In this document: one piece after another, positions 33,635 to 42,449 of the stretch
How the letters are laid out: every line of letters begins with the position of its first letter
How positions within the stretch are numbered: the stretch's first letter is position 1
Source of the DNA: Paractinoplanes abujensis
Lineage (GTDB): Bacteria > Actinomycetota > Actinomycetes > Mycobacteriales > Micromonosporaceae
DNA: 64,000 nt
Assembly (NCBI RefSeq): GCF_014204895.1
Contig: NZ_JACHMF010000001.1
Coordinates: 8,742,001-8,806,000, forward strand
Direction: 5' to 3'
The notes under the pieces: model-generated
Databases searched by the model: none
What the model was told of the DNA's origin: nothing
What the model saw: only the letters and a program-made list of their open reading frames with translations
Made by a program: the position numbers and the translations under genes

Positions 33635-35676
33635 TAGTTTCCTTCCGGTGCGGTCGCCGGCAACTCCGCGCGGATCCGGGTGCCTGCCGTCCCGGTCTCG
33701 ACGGTCAGCGAGCCACCGAGCTCATCGGCCCGCTCCCGCATGGACGTCAGGCCGACCCCCGGCCGTACGCCGTCCAGCCCCCGACCGTCGTCGCCGACCT
33801 CGACCACCAAGCGGTCCGCGACGATCGAGAGCCGTACCGAGGCCTCGGCCGCCTTCGCGTGGCGGCAGACGTTGGTGACCGCCTCAACCGCGATCCGGTA
33901 CGCCGCGACCTCGGTGGCGGCCGGGAGGACGGGCAGTTCGTCGGGCGCGGAGAGGCGAACGGCGGGGGAGCCCGCGGGAAGCCCGGCCAGATGGGCGGCG
34001 AGGGCGCCGGTCAGGCCCAGACTGTCGAGGGCGGCGGGGCGCAGTCCGTCGACGAGCCGCCGTACGTCCCCGACCGCCGCCTCCGCGTCGTCCACGACCT
34101 TGGCGAGCAGGGTCTTGAGGGTGTCCGGGCGGGCGTCCTGAGCGGCCTCGGCCCGCATGGTGAGGGCCGCGAGCGTGGGGCCGAGCCCGTCGTGGAGGTC
34201 GCGCCGCAGCCGCCGGCGCTCCTCCTCGCGAGCCATGACGAGGCGCTCACGGGAGCGCTGCAGGTCGGCCGCGAGCCGCGCCGAGTGCACGGCGGCGCCT
34301 ACTTGGCGGGCGAGGTCGGCCAGGACAGCTTCGTCGAACGGAGGCCGCGGCCAGATGCTGAGCGTGCCGACCGGGGAGCCCTGATAGGTGAGCGGAAGGT
34401 CGGCGGGAACGGCATCGCCGGGCAGGGAGCCCACCGCGGCCGGGCCGTCCGTCACGGTCACGGCGACATACGACGCCCTCAGCGTCTCGGCCACCGTCTC
34501 GGCGATCAGCGGCAGGACGGCGGCCGGTGCCACCGCGTCGTCCAGGCGGCGGCCGAGGCGAGCCAGCACCACGTACGGCTCCTCGCGCCGGCCGTGCATG
34601 AGGATCGTGATTCCGCGCTGGATGCGGTCGCGCAGCGGCGCGAACGCCACCGCCACGGCCGCCGCGGCCGGAGCCGACACGCTCAGGCTGGTGGAGCGGC
34701 CGAGCAGCGCGCCCAGGTAGCCCGCGATCAGCGCGTAGCCGCCGAGCAGGCAGGCCGACAGGGCGCCGTAGAGCAGCGTCCGGGTGATGAGGACGTCGAT
34801 GTCGTAGAGCCGGTGCCGCAGCACGGCCACGGTCACCGCGGCCGGCAGCAGGCTCAGCGCGACCGCCCCGGCGGCCTCCCAGACCAGGCTGGCCCGAGGC
34901 CACACCGAGCCGGTGTCGGCATCGATGAGCCCGGCCACGAGCCGAGCCGCCACGACGACCGCGGCGACGGCCGACGCCCAAGCCACCCACTTGATCTGGC
35001 GGCGCCGCACCTCGTCGGCGTGGCGAGCCCGCCACAGCACCGCGCCGCCACCACCGACGAAGGCCAGCCCGGCCAGGACGGTGAAGGCAGCGCCCACGGC
35101 GTCCGCGGCGGGGACAAGACCGGCCACCCCGAACGGGTTGTCGACCCCCGCGCCGTCCCGGACCTGCCCGGACGGCCCCGGCCGGAGCGCACCGAGCACG
35201 GCGGCGGTCAGGGCCACCGCGAACAGCGGTCCCAGCAACGCCCACCAGAGCTTCGCGCGCGGCCGAAGCCCGTCGGGGAACAGCAGAGGTACCAGGGCCA
35301 TCCCCAGATTCGCGGGGACCCACAGCCAGTTCTCCGGCCACCCCGCCAGCCGGGCCCCCGGCCCCGTCCCGGCGATCGCGTACTCCCCGAAGAACTCGAG
35401 CAGACCGAACGACGAGGCGCTGACCAGCAGGGCCCACCCGAGCGCATTTCTCGGCCGCGACCCGGCCACCAGCGCCCCGGCCACCGCGCACGTCCCCACG
35501 AACAGCAGGTGACTTTTGGCGGCCCCGTACGCCGCCGCGCCGTTGTGCACGCCGAGCACGATCGCGCCCACCCCGCCGAGCAGGGTGACGGCGCACAGCA
35601 CCCACGCAATCCACACCGCCCGCCGACCCGCCACCGGCTGACCATAACTTCTCGTTGTCCTGCGGCGACGGGACAA
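33634..35676 (-). CDS. Membrane sensor histidine kinase (HisKA_3 type) with GAF-like domain
   Basis: This 680-aa protein has a multi-helix N-terminal sensor (about 20-330, roughly eight hydrophobic segments such as AVWIAWVLCAVTLLGGVGAI and LLYGALSACLLGGYALIAGY). A cytoplasmic GAF-like region (about 360-455) and the dimerisation/phosphoacceptor helix REEERRRLRRDLHDGLGPTL with its His follow. The HATPase domain has AYRIAVEAVTNVCRHAKAAE (N box), VVEVGDDGRGLDG and GVGLTSMRERADELGG. It phosphorylates the adjacent NarL-type regulator. The sensed signal is unknown. The gene is probably first in a two-gene operon. Confidence 0.93.
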   Translation of the reverse strand: MSRRRRTTRSYGQPVAGRRAVWIAWVLCAVTLLGGVGAIVLGVHNGAAAYGAAKSHLLFVGTCAVAGALVAGSRPRNALGWALLVSASSFGLLEFFGEYAIAGTGPGARLAGWPENWLWVPANLGMALVPLLFPDGLRPRAKLWWALLGPLFAVALTAAVLGALRPGPSGQVRDGAGVDNPFGVAGLVPAADAVGAAFTVLAGLAFVGGGGAVLWRARHADEVRRRQIKWVAWASAVAAVVVAARLVAGLIDADTGSVWPRASLVWEAAGAVALSLLPAAVTVAVLRHRLYDIDVLITRTLLYGALSACLLGGYALIAGYLGALLGRSTSLSVSAPAAAAVAVAFAPLRDRIQRGITILMHGRREEPYVVLARLGRRLDDAVAPAAVLPLIAETVAETLRASYVAVTVTDGPAAVGSLPGDAVPADLPLTYQGSPVGTLSIWPRPPFDEAVLADLARQVGAAVHSARLAADLQRSRERLVMAREEERRRLRRDLHDGLGPTLAALTMRAEAAQDARPDTLKTLLAKVVDDAEAAVGDVRRLVDGLRPAALDSLGLTGALAAHLAGLPAGSPAVRLSAPDELPVLPAATEVAAYRIAVEAVTNVCRHAKAAEASVRLSIVADRLVVEVGDDGRGLDGVRPGVGLTSMRERADELGGSLTVETGTAGTRIRAELPATAPEGN

Positions 35677-35777
35677 AGTCCCGCCCTGCCGGTCCGAGGG
35701 CCGTTCGGCGGCACTTCGCAGGGCGCGCCTCTCAAGCCGGTACCGGGTCCGCGCCTAGGTAAGGCTCCCCGTCCATG

Positions 35778-36863
35778 TCACCGGACCCGGAAGTCGCCGG
35801 ATGCCTTGAGCGCGGCGCCGCCGGCGTTGCGGACGTCGTTCAGCTCGCGCGGGCCGGGAATCAGGATTTTGTTCCAGTTGGCGTGGACGCTTTGCGTGAA
35901 GCTGCTCAGCCCGGCCGCCAGCTCTTGCTGCTGGGCGTCGATCGACTTGGTCAGGGTGGTCATCGCGTTCTGCATGCCGGTGATGATCGGGGGCACGGTC
36001 ATGCCGCCGATGTCGACCTTCTTGTTCTGCAGTGGGCCGACGTTGGACAGGGTGGTGGCCAGGCTTTGAAGGCCTTCGACGCCGACCGCCGCGGCGAACG
36101 CGGCTCCACCGGCGCCGGCGGTGGCTCCGGCGAAGATGACGGCGGCGATCGCGCCGGCGATGGTCAGCATGGCCGTCGACTTGGAGGCGTTCGCGCCGGG
36201 ACACCACGCGTCCAGGCCCTCGAGTGCCTTGTAGGTCTTCTGGCCGATTTCCCAGATGTCGGTGTTGGTGCGGCGGTTGATCTCGAGTTGGGCTTCCAGC
36301 CCGAGGGCCAGGGAGAGGGCGATCTCGCGGTGCAGCGCGGCGGCCCGGATGTTGTTCTTCAGGTACACCTCGAAGGCGAGGGCGGCATCGCCGGACCAGT
36401 TCTTCAGGTGCCCGTCGATCAGGTCGGCCACTTCGGCGAGCGGCGCGGTGCCGCTGATCGGGGCGGTCGCGTCCGGGGCCGTGATCTTGTTGTCGCGGCT
36501 GGTCAGCTGAAGGTCGACCGCGACGGTGGCGGCCACCGAGTAGAGCGCGTCGAGCATGGGCCGGCTGGCGTCGGGGTCGGGCAGGCCGAAAGCGGCGAAC
36601 AGGGCCGGGATCTCCGCGTAGGCCTGACCCACGTACGAACGAAGGTTGTCCTCGTCGTCGGGGCGCCCGCTGACCGGCGTGCTGTAGGTGGGCACCTGCG
36701 TCATCTGCCCGGTGTCGGAGCGGGTGGCGTCGTTGTTGGCGGCCTGCTGCGCTTCGGCGTACGAGGCCGCCTGGTCCATCGTGACCTGGACGGCCTTGTC
36801 GCGGATCCTTTCGCCGAGCTGCTGGAGCTCGGCCGGGCTGTGATAGGTGAAGGCCATGGTCAC
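35778..36863 (-). CDS. WXG100/ESX-like secreted-substrate-type protein
   Basis: This 361-aa protein is mostly helical, with a central LIDGHLKNWSGDAALAFEVY motif; the 'W-x-G-D-A-A-x-x-F' turn is the WXG-like hairpin of type VII substrates and their relatives. A short glycine/alanine hydrophobic stretch (LTIAGAIAAVIFAGATAGAG) follows, then a helical C-terminus. The N-terminus (YHSPAELQQLGERIRDKAVQ) is soluble with no signal peptide. No toxin motif is seen at the C-terminus. It is coupled to the upstream small gene (start overlaps its stop by four bases). Confidence 0.65.
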   Translation of the reverse strand: MTMAFTYHSPAELQQLGERIRDKAVQVTMDQAASYAEAQQAANNDATRSDTGQMTQVPTYSTPVSGRPDDEDNLRSYVGQAYAEIPALFAAFGLPDPDASRPMLDALYSVAATVAVDLQLTSRDNKITAPDATAPISGTAPLAEVADLIDGHLKNWSGDAALAFEVYLKNNIRAAALHREIALSLALGLEAQLEINRRTNTDIWEIGQKTYKALEGLDAWCPGANASKSTAMLTIAGAIAAVIFAGATAGAGGAAFAAAVGVEGLQSLATTLSNVGPLQNKKVDIGGMTVPPIITGMQNAMTTLTKSIDAQQQELAAGLSSFTQSVHANWNKILIPGPRELNDVRNAGGAALKASGDFRVR

Positions 36864-37270
36864 GCCTCGTCTTTCAGGACGACGGACGGTGGCGGCGCGT
36901 GGCGGTATCTCTCCTCGGCCTCCTGCAGACCTGGGATCTGCGTGCCCTCCCAGGCCTTCTCCAGACTGGTCGGAGCGCCTTCGTCGGTGAGCGCGTACGC
37001 GTCCACGATGTGCTCGATGGTGCTGCCCGCGTCGAGGAGGTTGCCCGCGGTGGTGCCGAGCACGTTCTGGAAGTCGTCACGTAATGCCGACCAGGCGGCG
37101 TGGCTCGGGGCGATGCCCCCGCCGGGCGCCTGGAAGGCCGCCGTCTCGCCGTCCGCGGTGCTGTCGACGGCCCGGTTCATCGCCGCGAATGTCGCGCTCA
37201 TGGCGGGCAGATCGACCCGCCCGACGATCCTCAGCTGCGACAACTCCGCGGCGAACTGCCACCCTTGCAT
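36860..37270 (-). CDS. Small ESX-associated-type helical protein
   Basis: This 136-aa protein is predicted all-helical (SQLRIVGRVDLPAMSATFAA, HAAWSALRDDFQNVLGTTAG, STIEHIVDAYALTDEG), without signal peptide or cysteines. Such two-helix proteins beside WXG genes act as substrates or partners of type VII-like secretion. No clear WXG motif is present; a W is followed by S-A-L. It overlaps the downstream WXG-type gene (ATGA), indicating a stoichiometric partner. The precise family is not recognised. Confidence 0.55.
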   Translation of the reverse strand: MQGWQFAAELSQLRIVGRVDLPAMSATFAAMNRAVDSTADGETAAFQAPGGGIAPSHAAWSALRDDFQNVLGTTAGNLLDAGSTIEHIVDAYALTDEGAPTSLEKAWEGTQIPGLQEAEERYRHAPPPSVVLKDEA

Positions 37271-37303
37271 CGTCGGAACCCCCGTTTCCCCGTACGGCTT
37301 GAG

Positions 37304-38098
37304 TCAGGATCCGTTGCAGGCCATCCCCGCGCGCGGCGGCTGCTCGGTGCGCGGTGTCTGCGGTGCGTAGATCTTGGTGCGGGCGAAGTCCAGGGCCGGC
37401 ACCTTGCTGACCGGGAACTCCGGCCTCAGCACACCTCCGCCGAGGACCGGATCGGCCGCGGCAAACACGATCTTGTCATTCCGGTCCCGCATGATCAGCA
37501 CGAACTCGGCCACGCAGACCGGTGCCGAGGGCGGCCTGGCCTCGACTTCGCCGGTGACGTCGAATTGCCCGTACGAGTCCGGCTTGCCGCGGGTCAGACC
37601 GGTGACCTCAGTCCGCGCCCACGCCGAGAAGTCCTCCGGCGGGAACACCGAGTAGTTGACTACTGCAACCGTGACGCTGCCGATCTTCATGTTCGTGTCC
37701 GCCCGCAGCTCGCCGGCGGTGGCAAGCTCCGCGCCGGGGAACAGCACCCCGCCGGACGCGGTCTGCTCGACGGTCGCGGCCTCGTTGCCCGACGCGTCCC
37801 GTACGGTGACCCGGAACCGCAGCTCGCGTACGACCTGATCGCATCGGCTGCGGTAGACGAACCCGAACCTGGCCCGGCTCGCGTCGGCATAGGTGCCGGT
37901 GATGTCCGGCGCGCAGTCGGGGCGCGGCGGCACCGACACGCTCGCGGACGGTGAGCTGGTGGGCTCGGCCACCGTCGGGTCACCGCCGCCACGGGTGACG
38001 ACCACGGTGATGCCCGCCGCGACCAGGGCGACCACGAGGCCGATCAGCAGCCAGTGACCCGCCCGCAGACCACGCAGCCCGCGCTGGTCGTCGCTCAT
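37304..38098 (-). CDS. Single-pass membrane protein with extracytoplasmic beta domain
   Basis: This 264-aa protein has a short cytoplasmic tail and one transmembrane helix (HWLLIGLVVALVAAGITVVV). A Ser/Thr/Pro linker leads to an outside domain of alternating strands (FRVTVRDASGNEAATVEQTA, MKIGSVTVAVVNYSVFPPED, TEVTGLTRGKPDSYGQFDVT) resembling FxLYD-type immunoglobulin-like modules. Four cysteines (in PDCAPD, RSRCDQ, PVCVAEF and MACNGS) may form two disulfides. Its start overlaps the stop of the YbaB-like gene by four bases, so both belong to one operon with the WXG-type genes. Function is unknown. Confidence 0.65.
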   Translation of the reverse strand: MSDDQRGLRGLRAGHWLLIGLVVALVAAGITVVVTRGGGDPTVAEPTSSPSASVSVPPRPDCAPDITGTYADASRARFGFVYRSRCDQVVRELRFRVTVRDASGNEAATVEQTASGGVLFPGAELATAGELRADTNMKIGSVTVAVVNYSVFPPEDFSAWARTEVTGLTRGKPDSYGQFDVTGEVEARPPSAPVCVAEFVLIMRDRNDKIVFAAADPVLGGGVLRPEFPVSKVPALDFARTKIYAPQTPRTEQPPRAGMACNGS

Positions 38099-38673
38099 GC
38101 CGCTCCCCGTCCGCCGGCCCGCATCGAGCGGGGCAGCCCGATGTCGTAGACCGCGTCCGTCAGCAGAGCCACCCGCGCCCGGTGGTCGGCCAGCAACGCC
38201 ACCACCGCGCTGTCCACCTCGGCCAGGAACTCCGGCTCGGTCAGCGACCCTACCGGCTCACCGGCGATCTCCACCTCCCATGCGACCAGTGCGCGACTGC
38301 GAACAGTTACCCGGCCCCGGGCCGAAACACCCGAGACCCGTACGGTCGCAAGACGCCGTCGGAACTCGTGATCCTGCTCGGTGTCGGCCGGCTCCTCGTC
38401 GCGGTCGGCCCAGGACCGGACGACCTCGAGGTAGCTGCGCCGATAACGAGCCCAGACGACCGCCGCCAGCCCTTCCAGCTGGCGCGCCAGGTCGGCGGCC
38501 CGATAGTCGCGATAGGACCGCTGCCAGAACCGAACTGTCACGTCACCCCGGCCGCGCACCGACGCCACCAGCCCGCTGTCGGGCGAATACGCCTCGACCA
38601 CAATCATCGACAGCCGATCGGCCAGCTCCCCCACGTCACCCCCCGCTACCAGTCCGACACTAGCGGTACCCAT
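38095..38673 (-). CDS. YbaB/EbfC-like protein
   Basis: This 192-aa protein starts at the ATG at 38673. The N-terminal 100 residues (GELADRLSMIVVEAYSPDSG, LVASVRGRGDVTVRFW, YRAADLARQLEGLAAVVWAR) follow the pattern of actinobacterial YbaB/EbfC-like proteins that accompany WXG/ESX genes. The C-terminal half is beta-rich (RVTVRSRALVAWEVEIAGEP) with a final helix. A truncated near-identical copy lies at 24667-24929. Classical YbaB binds DNA, but members in secretion clusters have no proven role. Confidence 0.6.
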   Translation of the reverse strand: MGTASVGLVAGGDVGELADRLSMIVVEAYSPDSGLVASVRGRGDVTVRFWQRSYRDYRAADLARQLEGLAAVVWARYRRSYLEVVRSWADRDEEPADTEQDHEFRRRLATVRVSGVSARGRVTVRSRALVAWEVEIAGEPVGSLTEPEFLAEVDSAVVALLADHRARVALLTDAVYDIGLPRSMRAGGRGAA

Positions 38674-38775
38674 CAATCGGGTCGATGATCCCGCTTGCTC
38701 GGGCGATCGTGGTCGCAGGGAGCATCCGTAACTCTGCAGTGTCGGCGCGGTCGGCCCGCCATCGATGTGGAGGCG

Positions 38776-39147
38776 CTACTCCTGCACTTCGTCCTGACCG
38801 GAGGTGATCTTGCCGTACACATCCTTCGCGGCGATCCGGCCCTCGCGTACTCGGTAGACGTCCAGCCCGCGCAGAACCGTGCCGTCGTCGGCCGGGGGCC
38901 ACCGCCACTCACAAAGCACGCGGTCGCCGGCCGACCAGATGGGGCCGAGGGCCGGACCCGCGCCGGGGCCGAGCTGGCCGGCGAACACCTTACTGACCTC
39001 GTCCCGGCCGCGAACGGCGACAGCCGGCCCGTCCCAGGCGTTCGGGCAGTACGTCACATCGTCGGCGAGCAGCGCTGACACCGTCGCCAGGTCGCCGAGT
39101 TCCCAGGCGGTGTTGAAGCGCTCGATCAGCCCCCGTGCATCCGTCAT
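38776..39147 (-). CDS. SnoaL/NTF2-like protein
   Basis: This 123-aa protein has the SnoaL-like alpha+beta cone layout: LIERFNTAWELGDLATVSAL, LADDVTYCPNAWDGPAVAVR, VRGRDEVSKVFAGQL, CEWRWPPADDGTVLRGLDVY and RVREGRIAAKDVYG. NTF2-like folds bind small hydrophobic ligands or act as cyclases/isomerases in polyketide pathways; many are orphan. ATG 39147 (MTDARG) gives the normal length. It sits exactly where the ancestral partner gene of the YbaB-like locus was lost, so it may have been inserted there. Confidence 0.8.
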   Translation of the reverse strand: MTDARGLIERFNTAWELGDLATVSALLADDVTYCPNAWDGPAVAVRGRDEVSKVFAGQLGPGAGPALGPIWSAGDRVLCEWRWPPADDGTVLRGLDVYRVREGRIAAKDVYGKITSGQDEVQE

Positions 39148-39243
39148 GCAGTGCACGATAGATGGTCGCCGCAGACCCGCAGGGTGTCCGCGTCCGCCGC
39201 CGGTACGCCCCTCGGACCGGTGCGGTCAGGCCGGCTTTCCGGC

Positions 39244-39804
39244 TCACTGCTTGCTGCAGAGGAGCCGTTGCTTGGCGACGGCTGATTCCAGGTGGGCGTA
39301 TGCCCCGCCGGGTTGGGGGGTGACGTCGGCGCTGCTGACCACGCCGACACAGAAGCGGATGCTCGGGTCGCCGTCGGGCAGGCTCAGTGGCGGGTCGAAG
39401 GTCCCTGCGTACGGATGCCGTACGTCAAGGGGCAGGGTGACTTGGGCGGTCCCGGAGGCGGTGGCGCCGGCGGCGATGGTGTGGCCGGTCTGCAGGATCG
39501 GCTGGGCGACGTCGACGCCTTCGGGTGGGGCGAGGAAGCGGTAGGCCACCTGGACCGTGTCGCCGTCGCCGGGAGTGATCCACAGCTGGGGCAGGTCGGT
39601 GGTGCCGGTAACGGGGCCGTCGAGGATGACGATCGGGGTGCTGTCGTCGTTGGTCAGGGTCCACTGCCAGGACAGCTGGGTGTCGGTGCGGGTCAGGGTG
39701 GCCTGCAGGCCGGCCTTCGGGGTGGTCGGCTCGTCGTTGCCGCCGCACCCGGCCGGGATGAGGGCGAGGGCGGCCACGGCGGCGGCGATCGTACGGCGGG
39801 GCAT
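39244..39804 (-). CDS. Lipoprotein of unknown function next to the M91 protease
   Basis: This 186-aa protein has a lipoprotein signal peptide (MPRRTIAAAVAALALIPAGC, lipobox ending at Cys20). The rest is beta-rich (LQATLTRTDTQLSWQWTLTN, IVILDGPVTGTTDLPQLWIT, TASGTAQVTLPLDV), like a small immunoglobulin-type sandwich, and carries two C-terminal cysteines. It lies three bases after the WXG-RTX-M91 gene on the same strand. It could be an accessory, chaperone or surface-located immunity protein for that protease; this is inferred from adjacency only. Confidence 0.65.
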   Translation of the reverse strand: MPRRTIAAAVAALALIPAGCGGNDEPTTPKAGLQATLTRTDTQLSWQWTLTNDDSTPIVILDGPVTGTTDLPQLWITPGDGDTVQVAYRFLAPPEGVDVAQPILQTGHTIAAGATASGTAQVTLPLDVRHPYAGTFDPPLSLPDGDPSIRFCVGVVSSADVTPQPGGAYAHLESAVAKQRLLCSKQ

Positions 39805-39807
39805 GGG

Positions 39808-41847
39808 TCAGTACCTCGGGCGGTGGGGTGCGCCGAGCTCTTCGCGCAGGCCGTTCTCGGTGAGCTCGTACGGGTGGTCGGGTTGGATCCGGTCGGGGGT
39901 GCTGGGGTCGTTGTCGTGGTCGATGGGCAGACCGGCGGCGGCCCGCTCGCGGTTGGGCACTCCCGCGTTGTCCGATCCGGTGTAGTCGCCTTCGGCGAGG
40001 GTGTCGTGGGCGTAGTCGTACACGTGGGCCAGCTCGTGGTAGAGGATCGTGACCGGCGGCCCGTCGTGCAGGGTGTCGAACGACGGGTTGTAGGCGACCC
40101 GGTAGGACTCCTTGAACAGTCCGGAGTCGACGTTGGCTTTGCCGTTCTCCTCGGCCAGTTCGCGGATCGTCAGGCCGTTGCCGTCGTAGAACCAGTTGGC
40201 GCTGTCGTCGTGGGCCTGCTGCAGGGAGCCGAGCATCTGCTGGCCGGTGGGGGAGGAGCGCAGCATGTCGAGGTCGGCCTGCACGCGTTCGACGAACTCC
40301 GGCGACCCGGTGATCTTGATGTATTGGGCCTGGTCGGAGATCTCGATGTTGACTGCTTTTTCGGTGCCGGTGCTGTGGTCCTCGCCCTGCTGGAGGTAGG
40401 CGGTGTCGGTGCCGTTACCCCCGTGCACCGCGTCGCGGCCGGCGCCGGTGTAGATGACGTCGTCGCCGGTGCCGCCGCTGATGACGTCGTTGTCGCGGCC
40501 GCCGGAGAGCATGTCGTTGCCGGCTCCACCGGTGAGCGTGTCGTTGCCGGTGCCGCCCTCGAGGTAGTCGCGGCCGTCGCCGCCGTCGAGGGTGTCGTGA
40601 CCCGACAGCCCGTACAGGGTGTCGTCGCCGAGCCCGCCGGTGAGGGTGTCGTCGCCCGCGCCGCCGTCGACGTAGTCGCGGTCGTCGCCGCCGTCGAGCG
40701 TGTCGGCGCCGCCGCGGCCGAACACGTTGTCGGTGCCTGACCCGCCCCGTACGGTGTCGTTGTCGTCACCGCCGTCGAGGGTGTCCTGCCCGGCGCCGCC
40801 CTCGATCAGGTCGTTGCCGTTGCCACCGGTGATCCGGTTGTGGCCGGACCCGCCGTAGAGGCGGTCGTTGCCCGCGCCGCCGTCGATCTGCTCCACGACC
40901 GGTTTGGTCTGGTCCTCGCCCGGCAGATGGTCGCGGGAGGCGCCCGCGGTGATCAGGTCTTCGCCGCCGCGGCCCTCGATGGTGTCGCGGCCGTCGAGGC
41001 CGAGGATCCGGTCGGTGCCGTCGCCGCCGCGCAGCGTGTCGTCACCCTCGCCGCCGAGCAGCGTCAGGTTGACGCGGGTGCCGGGGGTGACGTCGACGGT
41101 GTCGTTGCCTTCCCCGGCGCGGATGGTGACGGTGTAACCGGGCGGGAAGGTCACCGTCTCGCCGTTGACGGTGACGATCTGCTCCCCCGTACGGGGGTCG
41201 ACCGACACGCTGACTTTGTCATCGCCGGGGCCGGTGTTGAGCACCACCGACTCGCCGTCGTAGATCCACGAGGTGGTCTTCGCCTCGGCCGGCAAGGTCC
41301 AGCTTTCGGAGTTGCCCTCGGCCACGTCCCGCCACGCCGACACCAAGGACCGCACATCGGCGCCGGCGGCGTCGATGGCTGTCGTGTAGCGGCGCAGCTC
41401 CGCGTCCAGGCCGGCGCGGATGTCACCGGCCTCGGCGATCGCCGTGTTGACCCGGGCCACGTCCTCGGCCGTCTGGTATTGGAAGGTGATGCTGGAGCCG
41501 GACTGGGCGGTGGGCACCCCGACCCGGCCCAGGCTGCCGTTGAGCGCGTGCTGCGCCTCGATCAGCGCGTCACCCGATTTGCTCAAGTTGGTCGCGCAGG
41601 TGGTCGCGTTGTCGAGCAGATCGGTCACGGTCGCGCTGAGCTTCTTCAGATGATCGTGGTAGGTGTCGGCGGCGTCACCGCTCCAGGCGTCACCGACCAG
41701 CGGCGCGGCCGCCCTGTCGACGGCGTCGCGGTGCCGACCGGCCGAGGTTGCGAAGGTCGTCCACTGCCGGGCGGCCTGATGCAGCAGCTGGGGCTCCGCA
41801 TCGAGGTCCCAGATGTTGTCCATCGTGAACGGGTCAGGCTGTGTCAT
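39808..41847 (-). CDS. WXG-like N-terminus, RTX repeats and M91 zinc metallopeptidase
   Basis: This 679-aa protein has three parts. Residues 1-110 form a WXG-type helical hairpin (GDAWSGDAADTYHDHLKKLS) as in type VII-exported toxins. Residues about 235-480 hold calcium-binding RTX nonapeptides (consensus GGxGxDxLx; for example GGAGNDRLYG, GGDGRDYLEG). The C-terminal domain has HELAH at 604-608 and a downstream NRERAAAG with the third ligand, the M91 (NleD-like) zinc protease pattern; NleD cleaves host MAP kinases. The architecture is that of a secreted effector or polymorphic toxin. No Sec signal peptide is seen, so export by a type VII-like route is inferred. Confidence 0.85.
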   Translation of the reverse strand: MTQPDPFTMDNIWDLDAEPQLLHQAARQWTTFATSAGRHRDAVDRAAAPLVGDAWSGDAADTYHDHLKKLSATVTDLLDNATTCATNLSKSGDALIEAQHALNGSLGRVGVPTAQSGSSITFQYQTAEDVARVNTAIAEAGDIRAGLDAELRRYTTAIDAAGADVRSLVSAWRDVAEGNSESWTLPAEAKTTSWIYDGESVVLNTGPGDDKVSVSVDPRTGEQIVTVNGETVTFPPGYTVTIRAGEGNDTVDVTPGTRVNLTLLGGEGDDTLRGGDGTDRILGLDGRDTIEGRGGEDLITAGASRDHLPGEDQTKPVVEQIDGGAGNDRLYGGSGHNRITGGNGNDLIEGGAGQDTLDGGDDNDTVRGGSGTDNVFGRGGADTLDGGDDRDYVDGGAGDDTLTGGLGDDTLYGLSGHDTLDGGDGRDYLEGGTGNDTLTGGAGNDMLSGGRDNDVISGGTGDDVIYTGAGRDAVHGGNGTDTAYLQQGEDHSTGTEKAVNIEISDQAQYIKITGSPEFVERVQADLDMLRSSPTGQQMLGSLQQAHDDSANWFYDGNGLTIRELAEENGKANVDSGLFKESYRVAYNPSFDTLHDGPPVTILYHELAHVYDYAHDTLAEGDYTGSDNAGVPNRERAAAGLPIDHDNDPSTPDRIQPDHPYELTENGLREELGAPHRPRY
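40390..41150 (-). repeat. RTX (GGxGxDxLx) nonapeptide-coding repeats
   Basis: About 25 degenerate 27-base units encode calcium-binding nonapeptides within the M91 protease gene. On the plus strand they appear as repeated GTCGTCGCCG-type blocks. They fold into a beta-roll on binding calcium outside the cell. Confidence 0.85.
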
Positions 41848-42176
41848 ATCGCCCTCGGCCCTCCGCCCGTGCGCCTTTGCCGCTCGGCCGCCTCCCGGTC
41901 GGCCTGCTGGTAGGCGAACGCCACCCGGTACAACTTGTCGACGTCACTCTCGTACACCGCCGTGACCTGCCGCCACGTGTCGTCCATGGCCGCGGCCGCC
42001 TCGGTGGCGGCGGCCGCGCCCCGGCCGCCCTCGAGCGAGTTGCCGAACGCGCTGCCCGCCGGCGTCACCCCGCCCTGCGCGGCCGACCACGCGGCGGTCA
42101 TCCCGTCGGCACCGCCCAAAGTCGTCTTCGCCAGCCGCACCAGCGCCTGCGGATCCGCGCGGACCTCGTCCCCCAT
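41844..42176 (-). CDS. EspC-like small secretion partner
   Basis: This 110-aa protein is helical: VRADPQALVRLAKTTLGGAD, MTAAWSAAQGGVTPAGSAFG, DDTWRQVTAVYESDVDKLYR and VAFAYQQADREAAERQR. The layout (helix, AFGN turn, long helix) resembles EspC/ESX-1 excreted proteins (T7SS_ESX_EspC). Its stop overlaps the start of the WXG-RTX-M91 gene (ATGA), so it probably is the co-secreted partner or chaperone of that protease. An ATG 18 bases upstream is in frame but less likely. Confidence 0.65.
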   Translation of the reverse strand: MGDEVRADPQALVRLAKTTLGGADGMTAAWSAAQGGVTPAGSAFGNSLEGGRGAAAATEAAAAMDDTWRQVTAVYESDVDKLYRVAFAYQQADREAAERQRRTGGGPRAI

Positions 42177-42449
42177 AGCCGCCGACGGTACCAATCAGAA
42201 CCCATCGATGGGGCAGGCCGCGCAGACCGCATGACGGCTCTGCTGCCGTCTGCCTGAACGGCTGGAGCTTCCCGGCCCGCAGCTGCGGTTGGCATCCCAT
42301 AGTTCCCGGCACGCGACCTGTGGACCGTGACGCAGCCCGCAGCCGCTGCACGCGACTCGCAGCCACGCCCATGGCCCGCGCTGGAGGCTGCGACCTCAGG
42401 AGCCGGACCTGGAGTTCCTCTTGGCGACCGTGGCGGCGGGCTTGTTGCC

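Noticed and set aside
33625..36069. Plus-strand 814-codon open frame
   Set aside because: It is antisense to the NarL-type sensor kinase and has no domain resemblance.
40390..41150. Regular short repeats that could suggest a CRISPR array
   Set aside because: The units are 27 bases, contiguous without spacers, and encode GGxGxDxLx in frame.
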